A stretch of DNA of 17,782 nt from Zoogloeaceae bacterium (GTDB lineage Bacteria > Pseudomonadota > Gammaproteobacteria > Burkholderiales > Rhodocyclaceae). The notes below the pieces were generated by a model. That model had not been told where the DNA came from. It was given only the letters and a program-made list of their open reading frames with translations, and searched no databases. This document shows positions 1 to 7,231 of this stretch, piece after piece (the first letter of the stretch is position 1; each line of letters opens with the position of its first letter). Both the position numbers and the translations under genes were made by a program. The DNA lies in the NCBI GenBank assembly GCA_031274855.1, contig JAISPO010000019.1, positions 1-17,782 on the forward strand, written 5' to 3'.

Positions 1-102
1 CTGACCATCTTCCTCCATCTTGTGGGCAGCCTCCATGATCGGGCCACGAATGTCGTAGAGCACATCGGCCAGTTTGCTGGACTTCAATATGGGTCGCTGC
101 AT
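1..102 (-). CDS. alaA: Alanine aminotransferase AlaA, N-terminal 34 residues (partial)
   Basis: The reverse strand reads from an ATG at 102-100 to the left edge without a stop. It begins MQRPILKSSKLADVLYDIRG and continues PIMEAAHKMEEDG. This matches, from memory, the very conserved start of the AlaA/YfbQ class I aminotransferases (KSSKL, YDIRGP, a short amphipathic helix, then EE-G). These cytosolic PLP enzymes transfer the amino group of glutamate to pyruvate to make alanine. The PLP lysine and all catalytic parts lie outside the window. A GGAAG ribosome binding site sits 4 bases before the ATG. The gene is divergent from arnT and shares the 139-base intergenic region with it. The identification rests on 34 residues only, but the block is distinctive. 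Confidence 0.82.
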   Translation of the reverse strand, partial: MQRPILKSSKLADVLYDIRGPIMEAAHKMEEDGQ

Positions 103-159
103 ATGTCTTCCAATTAATAGCGGTAGCCTGCTGGCGGCAAGCCACTCGGCGGGAAAAGG

Positions 160-165
160 TATAAT
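160..165 (+). promoter_or_regulatory. Candidate -10 box (TATAAT) ahead of the arn operon
   Basis: A perfect TATAAT lies 76 bases before the arnT ATG in the alaA-arnT divergent gap. I see no convincing -35 hexamer: the best at 18-base spacing is GGCAAG (136-141). An activator-dependent promoter is therefore possible. Transcription would start near 172 and leave a leader of about 70 bases containing the inverted repeat at 186-208. This is inferred from sequence only. Confidence 0.4.
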
Positions 166-185
166 CCTACAGAAGCCCATGATTT

Positions 186-208
186 GCCGCAATTAACTTG
201 CTTGCGGC
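186..208. promoter_or_regulatory. 7-bp inverted repeat in the arnT leader
   Basis: GCCGCAA (186-192) and TTGCGGC (202-208) are perfect inverted copies around a 9-base spacer, ending 33 bases before the arnT start. The repeat could be a dimeric regulator operator or a leader hairpin. No T-tract follows, so it is not an obvious terminator. It does not resemble a tandem PmrA box. Confidence 0.35.
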
Positions 209-241
209 CCATATCGCCAACCGGTATTTTCCCTGCCCCTG

Positions 242-1864
242 ATGACTGTCCGCACCCGCTTCATCGCCGGCTTGCTGGCCCTTGCCCTGATCTGGTTCGG
301 CACGCTGGACTACCGCAAGCTGGTGCGGCCCGACGAAGGCCGTTATGCCGAAATTCCGCGTGAGATGGCGCTAAGCGGCGATTGGGTCACACCTCGGCTG
401 AATGGCCTTAAGTATTTTGAGAAGCCGCCGCTGCAATACTGGGCAACCACTGCCGCTTTTAAAATTTTTGGCCCCGCCGAGTGGACGGCGCGTTTATGGC
501 CGGCCCTGACCGGCTTTCTCGGCATCCTGCTGGCCGGTTTCACCGCGCGACGGCTGTTCGGGCCGACTGCCGCCCTGTACGCCGTTACGATACTGTCCAG
601 CAGCCTGCTCTACCTCGCCATGGCCCAGATCAATGCCGTGGATATGGGGATGTGCTTTTTTCTGGAAGCCGCGGTTTGCGGCTTCCTGCTGGCCCAGGGA
701 GGCAACCGGCGCTGGATGCTGGCGGCTTGGGCAGGGCTGGCTTTGGCCGTGCTTTCCAAAGGCATTGTCGCGCTGGTGTTGACCGGCGGCACCTTGATTC
801 TCTACTCCATTCTGTCACGCGACTGGTCGCCTTGGCGCCGCTTTGAATGGGCGCGCGGGTTACCGCTTTTTCTGCTGATCGCAGTCCCCTGGTTCATCGC
901 CGTGTCGCTGGCGAATCCCGAATTTCCGCGCTTCTTTTTCATCCATGAGCATTTCGAGCGTTTCCTGACGACGGTGCATCGCCGTTACCAGCCGTTCTGG
1001 TTTTTTGTACCCCTCCTGCTGCTGGGCGCCTTGCCCTGGACGGGCATGGCGCTACAGGCATTGAGGCAGGCATGGACGCGGCGCACTGAAACGGAATTTC
1101 AGGCGCGGCGTTTTCTGCTGATCTGGTGTCTGGTGGTCTTCGGCTTTTTCAGCATTTCCAGTTCCAAGCTGCCCGCCTACATCCTGCCGCTCTTTCCGGC
1201 GCTGGCGCTGTTGCTGGCCGACTATCTGCCGCGGATGCCGCAACGCGCCCTGCTCGGTCATCTTGGCTTGCTGGCGCTGGTTGCGTTAACCGGCCTGCTG
1301 CTGTCCCCGATCATCGCCGACGGCGCCGACGAAATCACGCCGCCGGAAATGGTCGTCCCCTACGCGCGCGTTGCCGCCTTCTCGGCGGCGATCTGGCTCG
1401 CCGGTATCCTGACAGCCTTCTGGCTGGTCTGGCGGCAACGCCGGACGCCAGCGATGCTGACGCTGGCTGCGGCTTCGCTGCTGGCGGGCTTGGGCATCCT
1501 GCTCGGTCACAACAATTTGAACCAATCGAGTTCCGCCCATTTCATCGCCAGTCAGGTCAAGCCGCTGCTAACGCCGGAGGCGTCTTTCTACAGCGTGGGC
1601 GTTTATGACCAAACCCTGCCGTTCTATCTGGGCCGCACCATCACGCTGGTGCGGTATCGTGACGAATTCGCCTTGGGACAGGATCAGGAGCCGGACAAGT
1701 GGATTCCCACCGAAGCCGAATTCCGGCAACGCTGGCTGGCCGACCGCGACGCCTTTGCCTTTGTCGAGCCGGACACTTACGAAGACCTGCGCCGGAGCGG
1801 CTTCCCGATGGTCGAAGCCGCCCGCGATACTCGTCGCGTCATTATCAGAAAGCCGCAACCATGA
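242..1864 (+). CDS. arnT: ArnT, undecaprenyl-phosphate-L-Ara4N:lipid A aminoarabinosyltransferase (GT83)
   Basis: This integral inner-membrane transferase moves L-Ara4N from undecaprenyl phosphate to lipid A phosphate (or core sugar) on the periplasmic face. The protein has 540 residues; E. coli ArnT has about 550. After a first membrane helix (about 7-22) the periplasmic loop carries RPDEGRYAEIPREM (29-42), with acidic residues D31/E32, and then YFEKPP (58-63) with K61. A second conserved acidic residue is D134 in NAVDMGM. About a dozen hydrophobic segments run to about residue 420, followed by a hydrophilic C-terminal periplasmic domain. No good Shine-Dalgarno sequence precedes the ATG at 242, but homology begins at once, so the start is probably right. 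It is the first gene of the operon, and its stop overlaps the next ATG by 4 bases. GT83 substrate choice cannot be read directly; the adjoining arn genes make L-Ara4N very likely. Confidence 0.88.
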   Translation: MTVRTRFIAGLLALALIWFGTLDYRKLVRPDEGRYAEIPREMALSGDWVTPRLNGLKYFEKPPLQYWATTAAFKIFGPAEWTARLWPALTGFLGILLAGFTARRLFGPTAALYAVTILSSSLLYLAMAQINAVDMGMCFFLEAAVCGFLLAQGGNRRWMLAAWAGLALAVLSKGIVALVLTGGTLILYSILSRDWSPWRRFEWARGLPLFLLIAVPWFIAVSLANPEFPRFFFIHEHFERFLTTVHRRYQPFWFFVPLLLLGALPWTGMALQALRQAWTRRTETEFQARRFLLIWCLVVFGFFSISSSKLPAYILPLFPALALLLADYLPRMPQRALLGHLGLLALVALTGLLLSPIIADGADEITPPEMVVPYARVAAFSAAIWLAGILTAFWLVWRQRRTPAMLTLAAASLLAGLGILLGHNNLNQSSSAHFIASQVKPLLTPEASFYSVGVYDQTLPFYLGRTITLVRYRDEFALGQDQEPDKWIPTEAEFRQRWLADRDAFAFVEPDTYEDLRRSGFPMVEAARDTRRVIIRKPQP

Positions 1865-2232
1865 CCCTCGTCAGCTTCGCCCTTGTCCTCGCCGGCGTGC
1901 TGCTCAATGCCGCCGCGCAGTTGCTGCTCAAGGCCGGTACCAATGCCGTCGGTCATTTTGAATTCCACCTCGACAACGCGCTGCCAATCGGCATGAAGCT
2001 GGCCTTCGAGCCGCACATTCTCGGCGGGCTGGCCTGCTATGTTGTCAGTGTCGTCATCTGGATCATGGCGCTGTCGCGCGTGCCGGTATCGGTCGCCTAT
2101 CCCATGCTGTCGATCGGTTACATCGTCAATGCCATCGCAGCTTTCTATCTGTTTCAGGAACCGCTGGCCGGTCAGAAGCTGCTGGGTATCGGCTTCATCG
2201 TCGTCGGCGTCTGGCTGGTGGCGCGCGCATGA
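1861..2232 (+). CDS. SMR/EamA-type membrane protein, ArnE/ArnF-like L-Ara4N-lipid flippase subunit
   Basis: This 123-residue protein has four hydrophobic segments (about 3-22, 53-72, 77-98 and 105-121), the small multidrug resistance fold. Family words are visible: LLNAAAQLLLKAG in helix 1 and SVAYPMLSIGYIVNA in helix 3, followed by FQEPL. In E. coli the ArnE and ArnF proteins together move undecaprenyl-phosphate-L-Ara4N to the periplasmic side. Here there is one gene of this type in the window, so it may work as a homodimer or with a partner encoded elsewhere. I chose the ATG at 1861 because it overlaps the arnT stop (ATGA), its stop overlaps arnB in the same way, and upstream in-frame residues are an arginine-rich shadow of arnT. 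The position inside the arn operon supports the role; a different SMR-like function is possible. Confidence 0.75.
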   Translation: MTLVSFALVLAGVLLNAAAQLLLKAGTNAVGHFEFHLDNALPIGMKLAFEPHILGGLACYVVSVVIWIMALSRVPVSVAYPMLSIGYIVNAIAAFYLFQEPLAGQKLLGIGFIVVGVWLVARA

Positions 2233-3344
2233 ATATTCCATTTCTTCCCTTCACCCGTCCGAGCATTGACGAGGAAACCATCGCCGCCGTCGGCGAGGTG
2301 CTGCGTTCCGGCTGGCTGACCAGCGGCCCGAAGATGCAGGCTTTCGAAGCCGCGCTATCGGAATACTGTGGCGGCCGTCCGGTGCGCGCTTTCAACTCCG
2401 GCACGGCGACGCTGGAAGTCGCGCTGCGGCTGGCAAATGTCGGCCAGGGCGACACGCCCATCACCACGCCGCTGACCTGGGTCGCCACCGCCAACGTAAT
2501 GCTGGAAGTAGGCGCGACGCCTGCGTTCGTCGACGTCGATCCGGCCACACGCAACATCGACCTCGCCAAGCTGGATGCCGCCATCAAGCCAAGCACCAAG
2601 GCCATCCTGCCGGTCGATCTCGCCGGTTTGCCGGTCGACCGCCAGCGGCTTTACGAAATCGCCAAGCGCCACGGTGTGCGCGTCATTGAGGACGCCGCAC
2701 AGTCACTCGGCGCCAGCTCATGTGGCCAGCGTATCGGCGCTATCGGCGATTTTGTCTCCTTCAGTTTTCACGCCAACAAAAACATCACCACCTCGGAAGG
2801 CGGCGCGCTGGCGCTGCCGCCAGATGCTGATCCGGCGCTCTGCGAACGGCTGCGCCTGCAAGGCGTGCGCCGCTTCCCCGATGGCGAAATGGATGTGGAT
2901 GTACTCGGCGGCAAGTTCAATCTCACCGATATCGCCGCGGCCATCGGACTCGGTCAACTGAAACGCTTGAGCGAATTCACCGCGCGGCGGCGGCATCTGG
3001 CCCGCCTCTATTTCGAGCGCATAGACCCGAAGCTCGGCCTCGAACTGCCGCCCGCCGATTTTGAAAATTCCAACTGGCATATGTTCCAGCCGCTACTGCC
3101 GAAAAACGTGAATCGCGGCGCGTTCATCGCCGCCATGAAAGAGCGCGGCATCGGCGTCGGGGTACATTATCCGGCGCTGCATCTGTTCAGTCTCTACCGG
3201 CAGCTTGGCTTCAAGGCGGGTGATTTTCCGGTTGCCGAGGATATTGGCCGCCGCATTGTCACCCTGCCGCTCTTCCCCGCGATGAGCGATACCGACGTCG
3301 ACCGTGTATGCTCTGCGTTATCCGCAATCCTTGGCAAACCATGA
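2229..3344 (+). CDS. arnB: ArnB, UDP-4-amino-4-deoxy-L-arabinose aminotransferase
   Basis: This cytosolic PLP enzyme transaminates UDP-Ara4O with glutamate to give UDP-L-Ara4N. The protein has 371 residues (E. coli ArnB about 379) and belongs to the DegT/DnrJ/EryC1/StrS sugar aminotransferases. It opens with PFTRPSIDEE and RSGWLTSGPK (26-35), has FNSGTATLEV (55-64) for phosphate binding and EDAAQSLGA (154-162) with the PLP-contacting Asp. It then has SFSFHANKNITTSEGG (177-192), where K184 is the expected Schiff-base lysine. The C-terminal GVGVHYPALHL and RRIVTLPLFPAMSD are typical. The ATG at 2229 overlaps the previous stop, and its own stop overlaps arnC. All expected active-site motifs are present. 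Membership of the sugar aminotransferase family is certain; the exact substrate rests on the arn context. Confidence 0.9.
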   Translation: MNIPFLPFTRPSIDEETIAAVGEVLRSGWLTSGPKMQAFEAALSEYCGGRPVRAFNSGTATLEVALRLANVGQGDTPITTPLTWVATANVMLEVGATPAFVDVDPATRNIDLAKLDAAIKPSTKAILPVDLAGLPVDRQRLYEIAKRHGVRVIEDAAQSLGASSCGQRIGAIGDFVSFSFHANKNITTSEGGALALPPDADPALCERLRLQGVRRFPDGEMDVDVLGGKFNLTDIAAAIGLGQLKRLSEFTARRRHLARLYFERIDPKLGLELPPADFENSNWHMFQPLLPKNVNRGAFIAAMKERGIGVGVHYPALHLFSLYRQLGFKAGDFPVAEDIGRRIVTLPLFPAMSDTDVDRVCSALSAILGKP

Positions 3345-4273
3345 ATACTCCCGAAGTCTCCGTCATCATTCCGGTCTATAACGAAGAGGACGGCCTGCAA
3401 GCCCTCTACGGTCGGCTTTATCCGGCGCTCGACGCCTTGAACACGAGCTACGAAGTCATCTTTGTTAACGACGGCAGCCGCGACCGTTCCGCCGCGCTAC
3501 TGCGCGAGCAATGGGAAAAGCGCCCCGATGTAACGCGGGTGATTCTGCTCGCCGCCAACGCCGGTCAGCACATGGCAATCATGGCGGGTTTCGAGAAATG
3601 CCGCGGTCAGATCGTCGTCACGCTCGACGCCGATTTGCAAAATCCGCCTGAAGAAATCGGCAAGCTGGTCGCCAAAATGCGCGAAGGGTACGATTGCGTC
3701 GGCTCGATCCGCCAAAACCGGCGCGACAGCGCCTTCCGCCGTTACGCCTCGCAGGCGATGAACCGGCTGCGCGAACGCATCACCCATATCAAAATGACCG
3801 ATCAGGGCTGCATGTTGCGCGCTTATGCGCGACCGCTGATCGACGCCATCAACAGTTGTCATGAGGTCAATACCTTCATTCCGGCGCTGGCCTACACGCT
3901 GGCGCAGAACCCAACCGAAATCGAAGTTGCCCACGAAGAACGTCACACCGGCGAATCAAAATATTCGCTCTACAGCCTGATCCGGCTCAACTTCGACTTG
4001 ATGACCAATTTCTCGGTCGTGCCGCTGCAAGCGTTTTCGATGACCGGCATTATCATCTCGCTGCTGTCGGCGTTCTTTGTCGTCTTTCTTGTCATTCGCC
4101 GCCTGATGGTCGGCCCCGAAGCCGAGGGCATGTTCACGCTGTTCGGCATCGCCTTCTTCCTGATCGGCCTGACACTGTTCGGCGTCGGCATGCTCGGCGA
4201 ATATGTGGGCCGCATTTACCAGCAGGTTCGTCACCGGCCCCGTTACATCATCGGCGCCGTACTGGAACGATGA
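3341..4273 (+). CDS. arnC: ArnC, undecaprenyl-phosphate 4-deoxy-4-formamido-L-arabinose transferase
   Basis: This GT2 enzyme at the cytosolic face of the inner membrane transfers L-Ara4-formyl-N from UDP to undecaprenyl phosphate. The protein has 310 residues (E. coli about 322). The order is VSVIIPVYNEED (6-17), VNDGSRD (42-48), the DXD-type DADLQNPPEE (96-105), SIRQNRRDS (122-130), QGCMLRAY (155-162), CHEVNTFIP (173-181) and GESKYS (204-209). Two C-terminal membrane helices follow (about 233-254 and 266-288), ending GMLGEYVGRIY. CMLRAY and the RQNRRDS block closely resemble ArnC. An in-frame ATG at 3308 exists, but it lies inside arnB and adds 11 unrelated residues. The ATG at 3341 gives the usual 4-base overlap and begins right at the conserved domain. 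Confidence 0.9.
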   Translation: MNTPEVSVIIPVYNEEDGLQALYGRLYPALDALNTSYEVIFVNDGSRDRSAALLREQWEKRPDVTRVILLAANAGQHMAIMAGFEKCRGQIVVTLDADLQNPPEEIGKLVAKMREGYDCVGSIRQNRRDSAFRRYASQAMNRLRERITHIKMTDQGCMLRAYARPLIDAINSCHEVNTFIPALAYTLAQNPTEIEVAHEERHTGESKYSLYSLIRLNFDLMTNFSVVPLQAFSMTGIIISLLSAFFVVFLVIRRLMVGPEAEGMFTLFGIAFFLIGLTLFGVGMLGEYVGRIYQQVRHRPRYIIGAVLER

Positions 4274-5172
4274 CCCGCGCCGTCGTTTTCGCCTATCACG
4301 ATGTCGGCGTCCGCTGTCTGAAAGTGCTGCTGGCGCAGGGCGTTGACGTTGCCCTTGTCGTCACTCACGAAGACAGCCCGGATGAAAATATCTGGTTCGG
4401 CAGCGTCGCCGCCACCGCTGCCGAATATGGCATTCCGGTCGCCACGGCTAGCGACCCCAACACGCCAGAATTCATCGCGCGGCTGCAAACCTTGCATGCC
4501 GATTTCCTGTTCTCTTTCTACTATCGCCACATGCTGAAACCGGCGGTACTGGCGACTGCCAAGCGGGGCGCTTACAACCTGCACGGCTCGCTGCTGCCCC
4601 AATATCGGGGCCGCGTGCCGATCAACTGGGCTGTCCTGCGCGGCGAAACCGAGACCGGCGCGACGCTGCACCGCATGGTTGAAAAGCCCGACGCGGGCGA
4701 AATCGTCGCGCAACAGGCCGTGCCCATTCTGCCCGACGATACCGCCGGTGAAGTGTTCGGCAAAGTCGTCGCTGCCGCCGAACTCTGCCTCGCCGCCGCG
4801 CTGCCGCTATTGATCGCCGGCACTGCGCCGCATCGGGTCATGGATTTACAGACCGGCAGCTACTTCGGCGGTCGCAAGCCCGAAGATGGCCGCATCGACT
4901 GGCGTTTGTCCGCGCGGGAAATCCATAACCTCGTCCGCGCCGTCGCGCCCCCCTATCCGGGCGCGTTCTGCGACACCCCCGCCGGACGCCTGCGTCTGTT
5001 GCGTACAATACACATCAACGATGCGCCTGCCGGCGGCGGCTTGTATTCGGCAAATGGCGCGATTTACGTCCGCTGCGGCGACGGCCAATGCCTGCGTGTG
5101 CTGTCGGCGGAACTGAACGGCCAGCCGCTCAACGCACATGATCTCGATAACCGCTCCATTCCTTTGGGTTGA
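4270..5172 (+). CDS. arnA: ArnA formyltransferase half (separate protein), UDP-L-Ara4N formyltransferase
   Basis: This enzyme N-formylates UDP-L-Ara4N using 10-formyltetrahydrofolate in the cytosol. The 300-residue protein corresponds to the N-terminal half of the approximately 660-residue E. coli ArnA. The catalytic triad is visible: N103 and H105 in YNLHGSLLPQYRGR (102-115) and D141 in EKPDAGEIV (138-146), one position from E. coli N102/H104/D140. The N-terminal MTRAVVFAYHDVG and VVTHEDSPDEN (30-40) match the ArnA subfamily rather than methionyl-tRNA formyltransferase, as does INWAVLRGE (118-126). A C-terminal OB-like domain follows (about 205-300; GRIDW and AVAPPYPGAF). The start overlaps the arnC stop by 4 bases. 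A real stop at 5170-5172 and a new ATG 6 bases later separate it from the decarboxylase half, so this is a two-gene arrangement, not a frameshift. Confidence 0.88.
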   Translation: MTRAVVFAYHDVGVRCLKVLLAQGVDVALVVTHEDSPDENIWFGSVAATAAEYGIPVATASDPNTPEFIARLQTLHADFLFSFYYRHMLKPAVLATAKRGAYNLHGSLLPQYRGRVPINWAVLRGETETGATLHRMVEKPDAGEIVAQQAVPILPDDTAGEVFGKVVAAAELCLAAALPLLIAGTAPHRVMDLQTGSYFGGRKPEDGRIDWRLSAREIHNLVRAVAPPYPGAFCDTPAGRLRLLRTIHINDAPAGGGLYSANGAIYVRCGDGQCLRVLSAELNGQPLNAHDLDNRSIPLG

Positions 5173-5178
5173 ACAAGC

Positions 5179-6222
5179 ATGAAGAAAATTCTCATCCTCG
5201 GCGTCAATGGCTTCATCGGCCATCACCTCTCCCAGCGCATCATGGATACCACTGGCTGGGAGGTCTACGGCATGGACATGAATGCCGACCGCGTAACCGA
5301 TCTCATACCCAACAAGCGTTTCCATTTCTTCGAGGGCGACATTCTGGTCAACAAGGAATGGATTGAGTACCACGTCAAGAAATGCGATGTCATTCTGCCG
5401 CTGGTCGCCATCGCCACACCGGCCACTTATGTCAAGGAACCGCTGCGCGTTTTCGAACTCGATTTTGAGGCCAATCTGCCCATCATCCGGCAGGCGGTCA
5501 AGTACAAGAAGCGCGTTATTTTCCCCTCGACTTCCGAAGTCTACGGCATGTGCCGCGACCCCGAATTCGATCCCGATAATTCCGAACTGATCCTCGGCCC
5601 CATCAACAAGCCGCGCTGGATTTACAGTTGCGCCAAACAAATGATGGATCGCGTCATCCACGCCTACGGCCAGCAGGAAGGCCTGCAATACACGCTGTTC
5701 CGGCCCTTCAACTGGATCGGCCCGGGCCTCGATTCCATCCACACGCCCAAGGAAGGCAGCTCGCGCGTCATCACCCAATTCCTCGGCCACATCGTGCGCG
5801 GCGAGACCATCAAGCTGGTCGATGGTGGCACGCAAAAGCGTTCCTTCACCTACGTCAGCGACGGCATCGCCGCGTTGATGAAAATCATCGAGAACAAAAA
5901 CGGCATCGCTGACGGCAAGATTTACAACATCGGCAACCCGAAGAACAACTATTCGATCCGCGAACTTGCCAAGCTGATGCTCGACCTCGCTGCGCAATAT
6001 CCCGAATACGCCGAAGGTTTGGCCAAGGTGAAAATCGCCGAGACCACTTCGGGCGAGTACTACGGCAAGGGCTATCAAGACACGCAACACCGCGTGCCGA
6101 AAATCGCCAACACCATGGCCGATCTCGGCTGGACGCCGCAAGTCAGTTTCGAGGATGCCTTGCGCAGCATTTTCGAGGCTTATCGCGGCGACGTCGCCGA
6201 AGCGCGCAAGCTGATGGACTGA
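5179..6222 (+). CDS. arnA: ArnA decarboxylase half (separate protein), UDP-glucuronic acid oxidative decarboxylase
   Basis: This NAD-dependent SDR enzyme oxidises and decarboxylates UDP-glucuronic acid to UDP-4-keto-pentose (UDP-Ara4O), the first committed step. The protein has 347 residues, about the size of the C-terminal half of E. coli ArnA. It begins KKILILGVNGFIGHHL (2-17) with the GxxGxxG NAD loop. The active-site FPSTSEVYG (115-123) provides T118, S119 and E120, the YxxxK pair is Y149/K153 in YSCAKQ, and R305 in GYQDTQHRVP matches the conserved arginine that E. coli ArnA uses in decarboxylation. RPFNWIGPGLD (175-185) is typical of the group. The serine-glutamate pair and arginine distinguish it from plain epimerases. 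Start codon: ATG 6 bases after the formyltransferase stop, with a weak ribosome site. The arnD start lies 4 bases after its own stop. Confidence 0.9.
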   Translation: MKKILILGVNGFIGHHLSQRIMDTTGWEVYGMDMNADRVTDLIPNKRFHFFEGDILVNKEWIEYHVKKCDVILPLVAIATPATYVKEPLRVFELDFEANLPIIRQAVKYKKRVIFPSTSEVYGMCRDPEFDPDNSELILGPINKPRWIYSCAKQMMDRVIHAYGQQEGLQYTLFRPFNWIGPGLDSIHTPKEGSSRVITQFLGHIVRGETIKLVDGGTQKRSFTYVSDGIAALMKIIENKNGIADGKIYNIGNPKNNYSIRELAKLMLDLAAQYPEYAEGLAKVKIAETTSGEYYGKGYQDTQHRVPKIANTMADLGWTPQVSFEDALRSIFEAYRGDVAEARKLMD

Positions 6223-6226
6223 GCGC

Positions 6227-7144
6227 GTGCCGACCCTCGCCCTCAAGGTCGACGTCGACACCTTTCGCGGCACCCGTCATGGCGTGCCGCGCCTCATCGA
6301 CCTCCTGCGCCGCCACGAAGCCGGTGCCACCTTCTTGTTTTCGCTCGGGCCGGATCACACGGGCCGCGCCATCAAGCGCGTCTTCCGCAAAGGCTTCTTC
6401 GGCAAAGTCTCGCGCACCTCAGTCGTCAGTCACTACGGTTTGCGCACCCTGATGTACGGCACCCTGCTCCCCGGCCCCGATATTGGCCGCCGCTGCCGCG
6501 ACATCCTGACCGCCACCCGCGACGCCGGTTTTGAAACCGGCATCCACTGCTGGGATCACGTCAAATGGCAGGATGGCGTCGAACGCGCTGATAGCGCATG
6601 GACAGAAGCCCAGATGCAACACGCGATTGACCGCTACGCCGACATCTTCGACCAAGCCCCCAAAACCCACGGCGCCGCCGGCTGGCAAATGAATCCCCAC
6701 GCCCTGCGCCTGACGCAGCGGCAAGGCTTCGCCTATGCCTCCGACTGCCGCGGCACCCACCCCTTCATCCCCGTCTGCCAGGGCGAAATCATCCTCTGCC
6801 CGCAAATCCCGACCACGCTGCCCACGCTCGACGAACTGATCGGTCTCGACGGCATCACCGCAGAAAACGTGCACGATCACCTGCTTGCTCTCACCGCCAC
6901 CCCCAAAGATCACGTCTACACCCTCCACGCCGAACTCGAAGGTATGCGCCTGTCCAACGTATTCGAAAAACTCCTGACCGGCTGGCGCGCCCAAGGCTAC
7001 CAACTCGTCGCCCTGAAAGGCGCCGCCGCCCAACTCAACATCACCACCCTCCCCCGCTGCGAAATCCTGCGCGGCGAAGTGTCAGGCCGTTCGGGAACGC
7101 TGATGGTGCAAGGCAGGGAATTTCTGGATGATTACGCTAACTAG
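6227..7144 (+). CDS. arnD: ArnD, undecaprenyl-phosphate 4-deoxy-4-formamido-L-arabinose deformylase
   Basis: This polysaccharide-deacetylase-fold enzyme removes the formyl group from the lipid-linked sugar before flipping, driving the pathway forward. The protein has 305 residues (E. coli ArnD about 296). The metal-site motif is KVDVDTFRGTRHGVPRLIDL (7-26) with the DxD pair. GIHCWDHVKWQ supplies the His-x3-His-type motif (H-C-W-D-H), followed by AAGWQMNP and SDCRGTHPF, which matches the ArnD-specific SDCRGT block. The start is a GTG, 4 bases after the decarboxylase stop; no ATG lies close to the domain start. It is the last arn gene: a 72-base gap with a palindrome follows. The coding strand looks notably C-rich (many CCC, ACC and GCC codons) compared with arnB. 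Function is well supported by motifs and operon. Confidence 0.9.
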   Translation: MPTLALKVDVDTFRGTRHGVPRLIDLLRRHEAGATFLFSLGPDHTGRAIKRVFRKGFFGKVSRTSVVSHYGLRTLMYGTLLPGPDIGRRCRDILTATRDAGFETGIHCWDHVKWQDGVERADSAWTEAQMQHAIDRYADIFDQAPKTHGAAGWQMNPHALRLTQRQGFAYASDCRGTHPFIPVCQGEIILCPQIPTTLPTLDELIGLDGITAENVHDHLLALTATPKDHVYTLHAELEGMRLSNVFEKLLTGWRAQGYQLVALKGAAAQLNITTLPRCEILRGEVSGRSGTLMVQGREFLDDYAN

Positions 7145-7155
7145 CGTTATGGCTT

Positions 7156-7187
7156 TGTTGGGGTTCGCAGGCTCACCCCAACCTACC
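7156..7187. repeat. Extragenic palindromic repeat between the arn operon and the second gene set
   Basis: GTTGGGGT (7157-7164) and ACCCCAAC (7175-7182) form a perfect 8-bp stem around a 10-base loop (TCGCAGGCTC), flanked by TT and CTACC. From memory, this form (TTGTTGGG-TTCGC...CTCA-CCCAACCTAC) is an interspersed intergenic repeat common in Proteobacteria, especially beta. There is no T-tract, so it is probably not a strong intrinsic terminator. It may stabilise the 3' end of the arn message. Confidence 0.6.
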
Positions 7188-7231
7188 GCGCTGGCGATTG
7201 CGAAAGCACGGCTGGAGTGAAAGCGGCTGCC

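Noticed and set aside
103..241. PmrA-type operator upstream of arnT
   Set aside because: AATTAA occurs at 112-117 and 191-196, but the copies are about 79 bases apart and not tandem half sites with short spacing.
3308..3340. An earlier ATG for arnC
   Set aside because: It adds 11 residues unlike ArnC from inside arnB. The ATG at 3341 gives the standard ATGA overlap.
4846..6273. A 475-codon open frame on the minus strand across the arnA genes
   Set aside because: It is antisense to two genes with intact catalytic motifs. The translation is rich in V, D, A, G and H without domain motifs, as expected of a mirror frame in GC-rich coding DNA.
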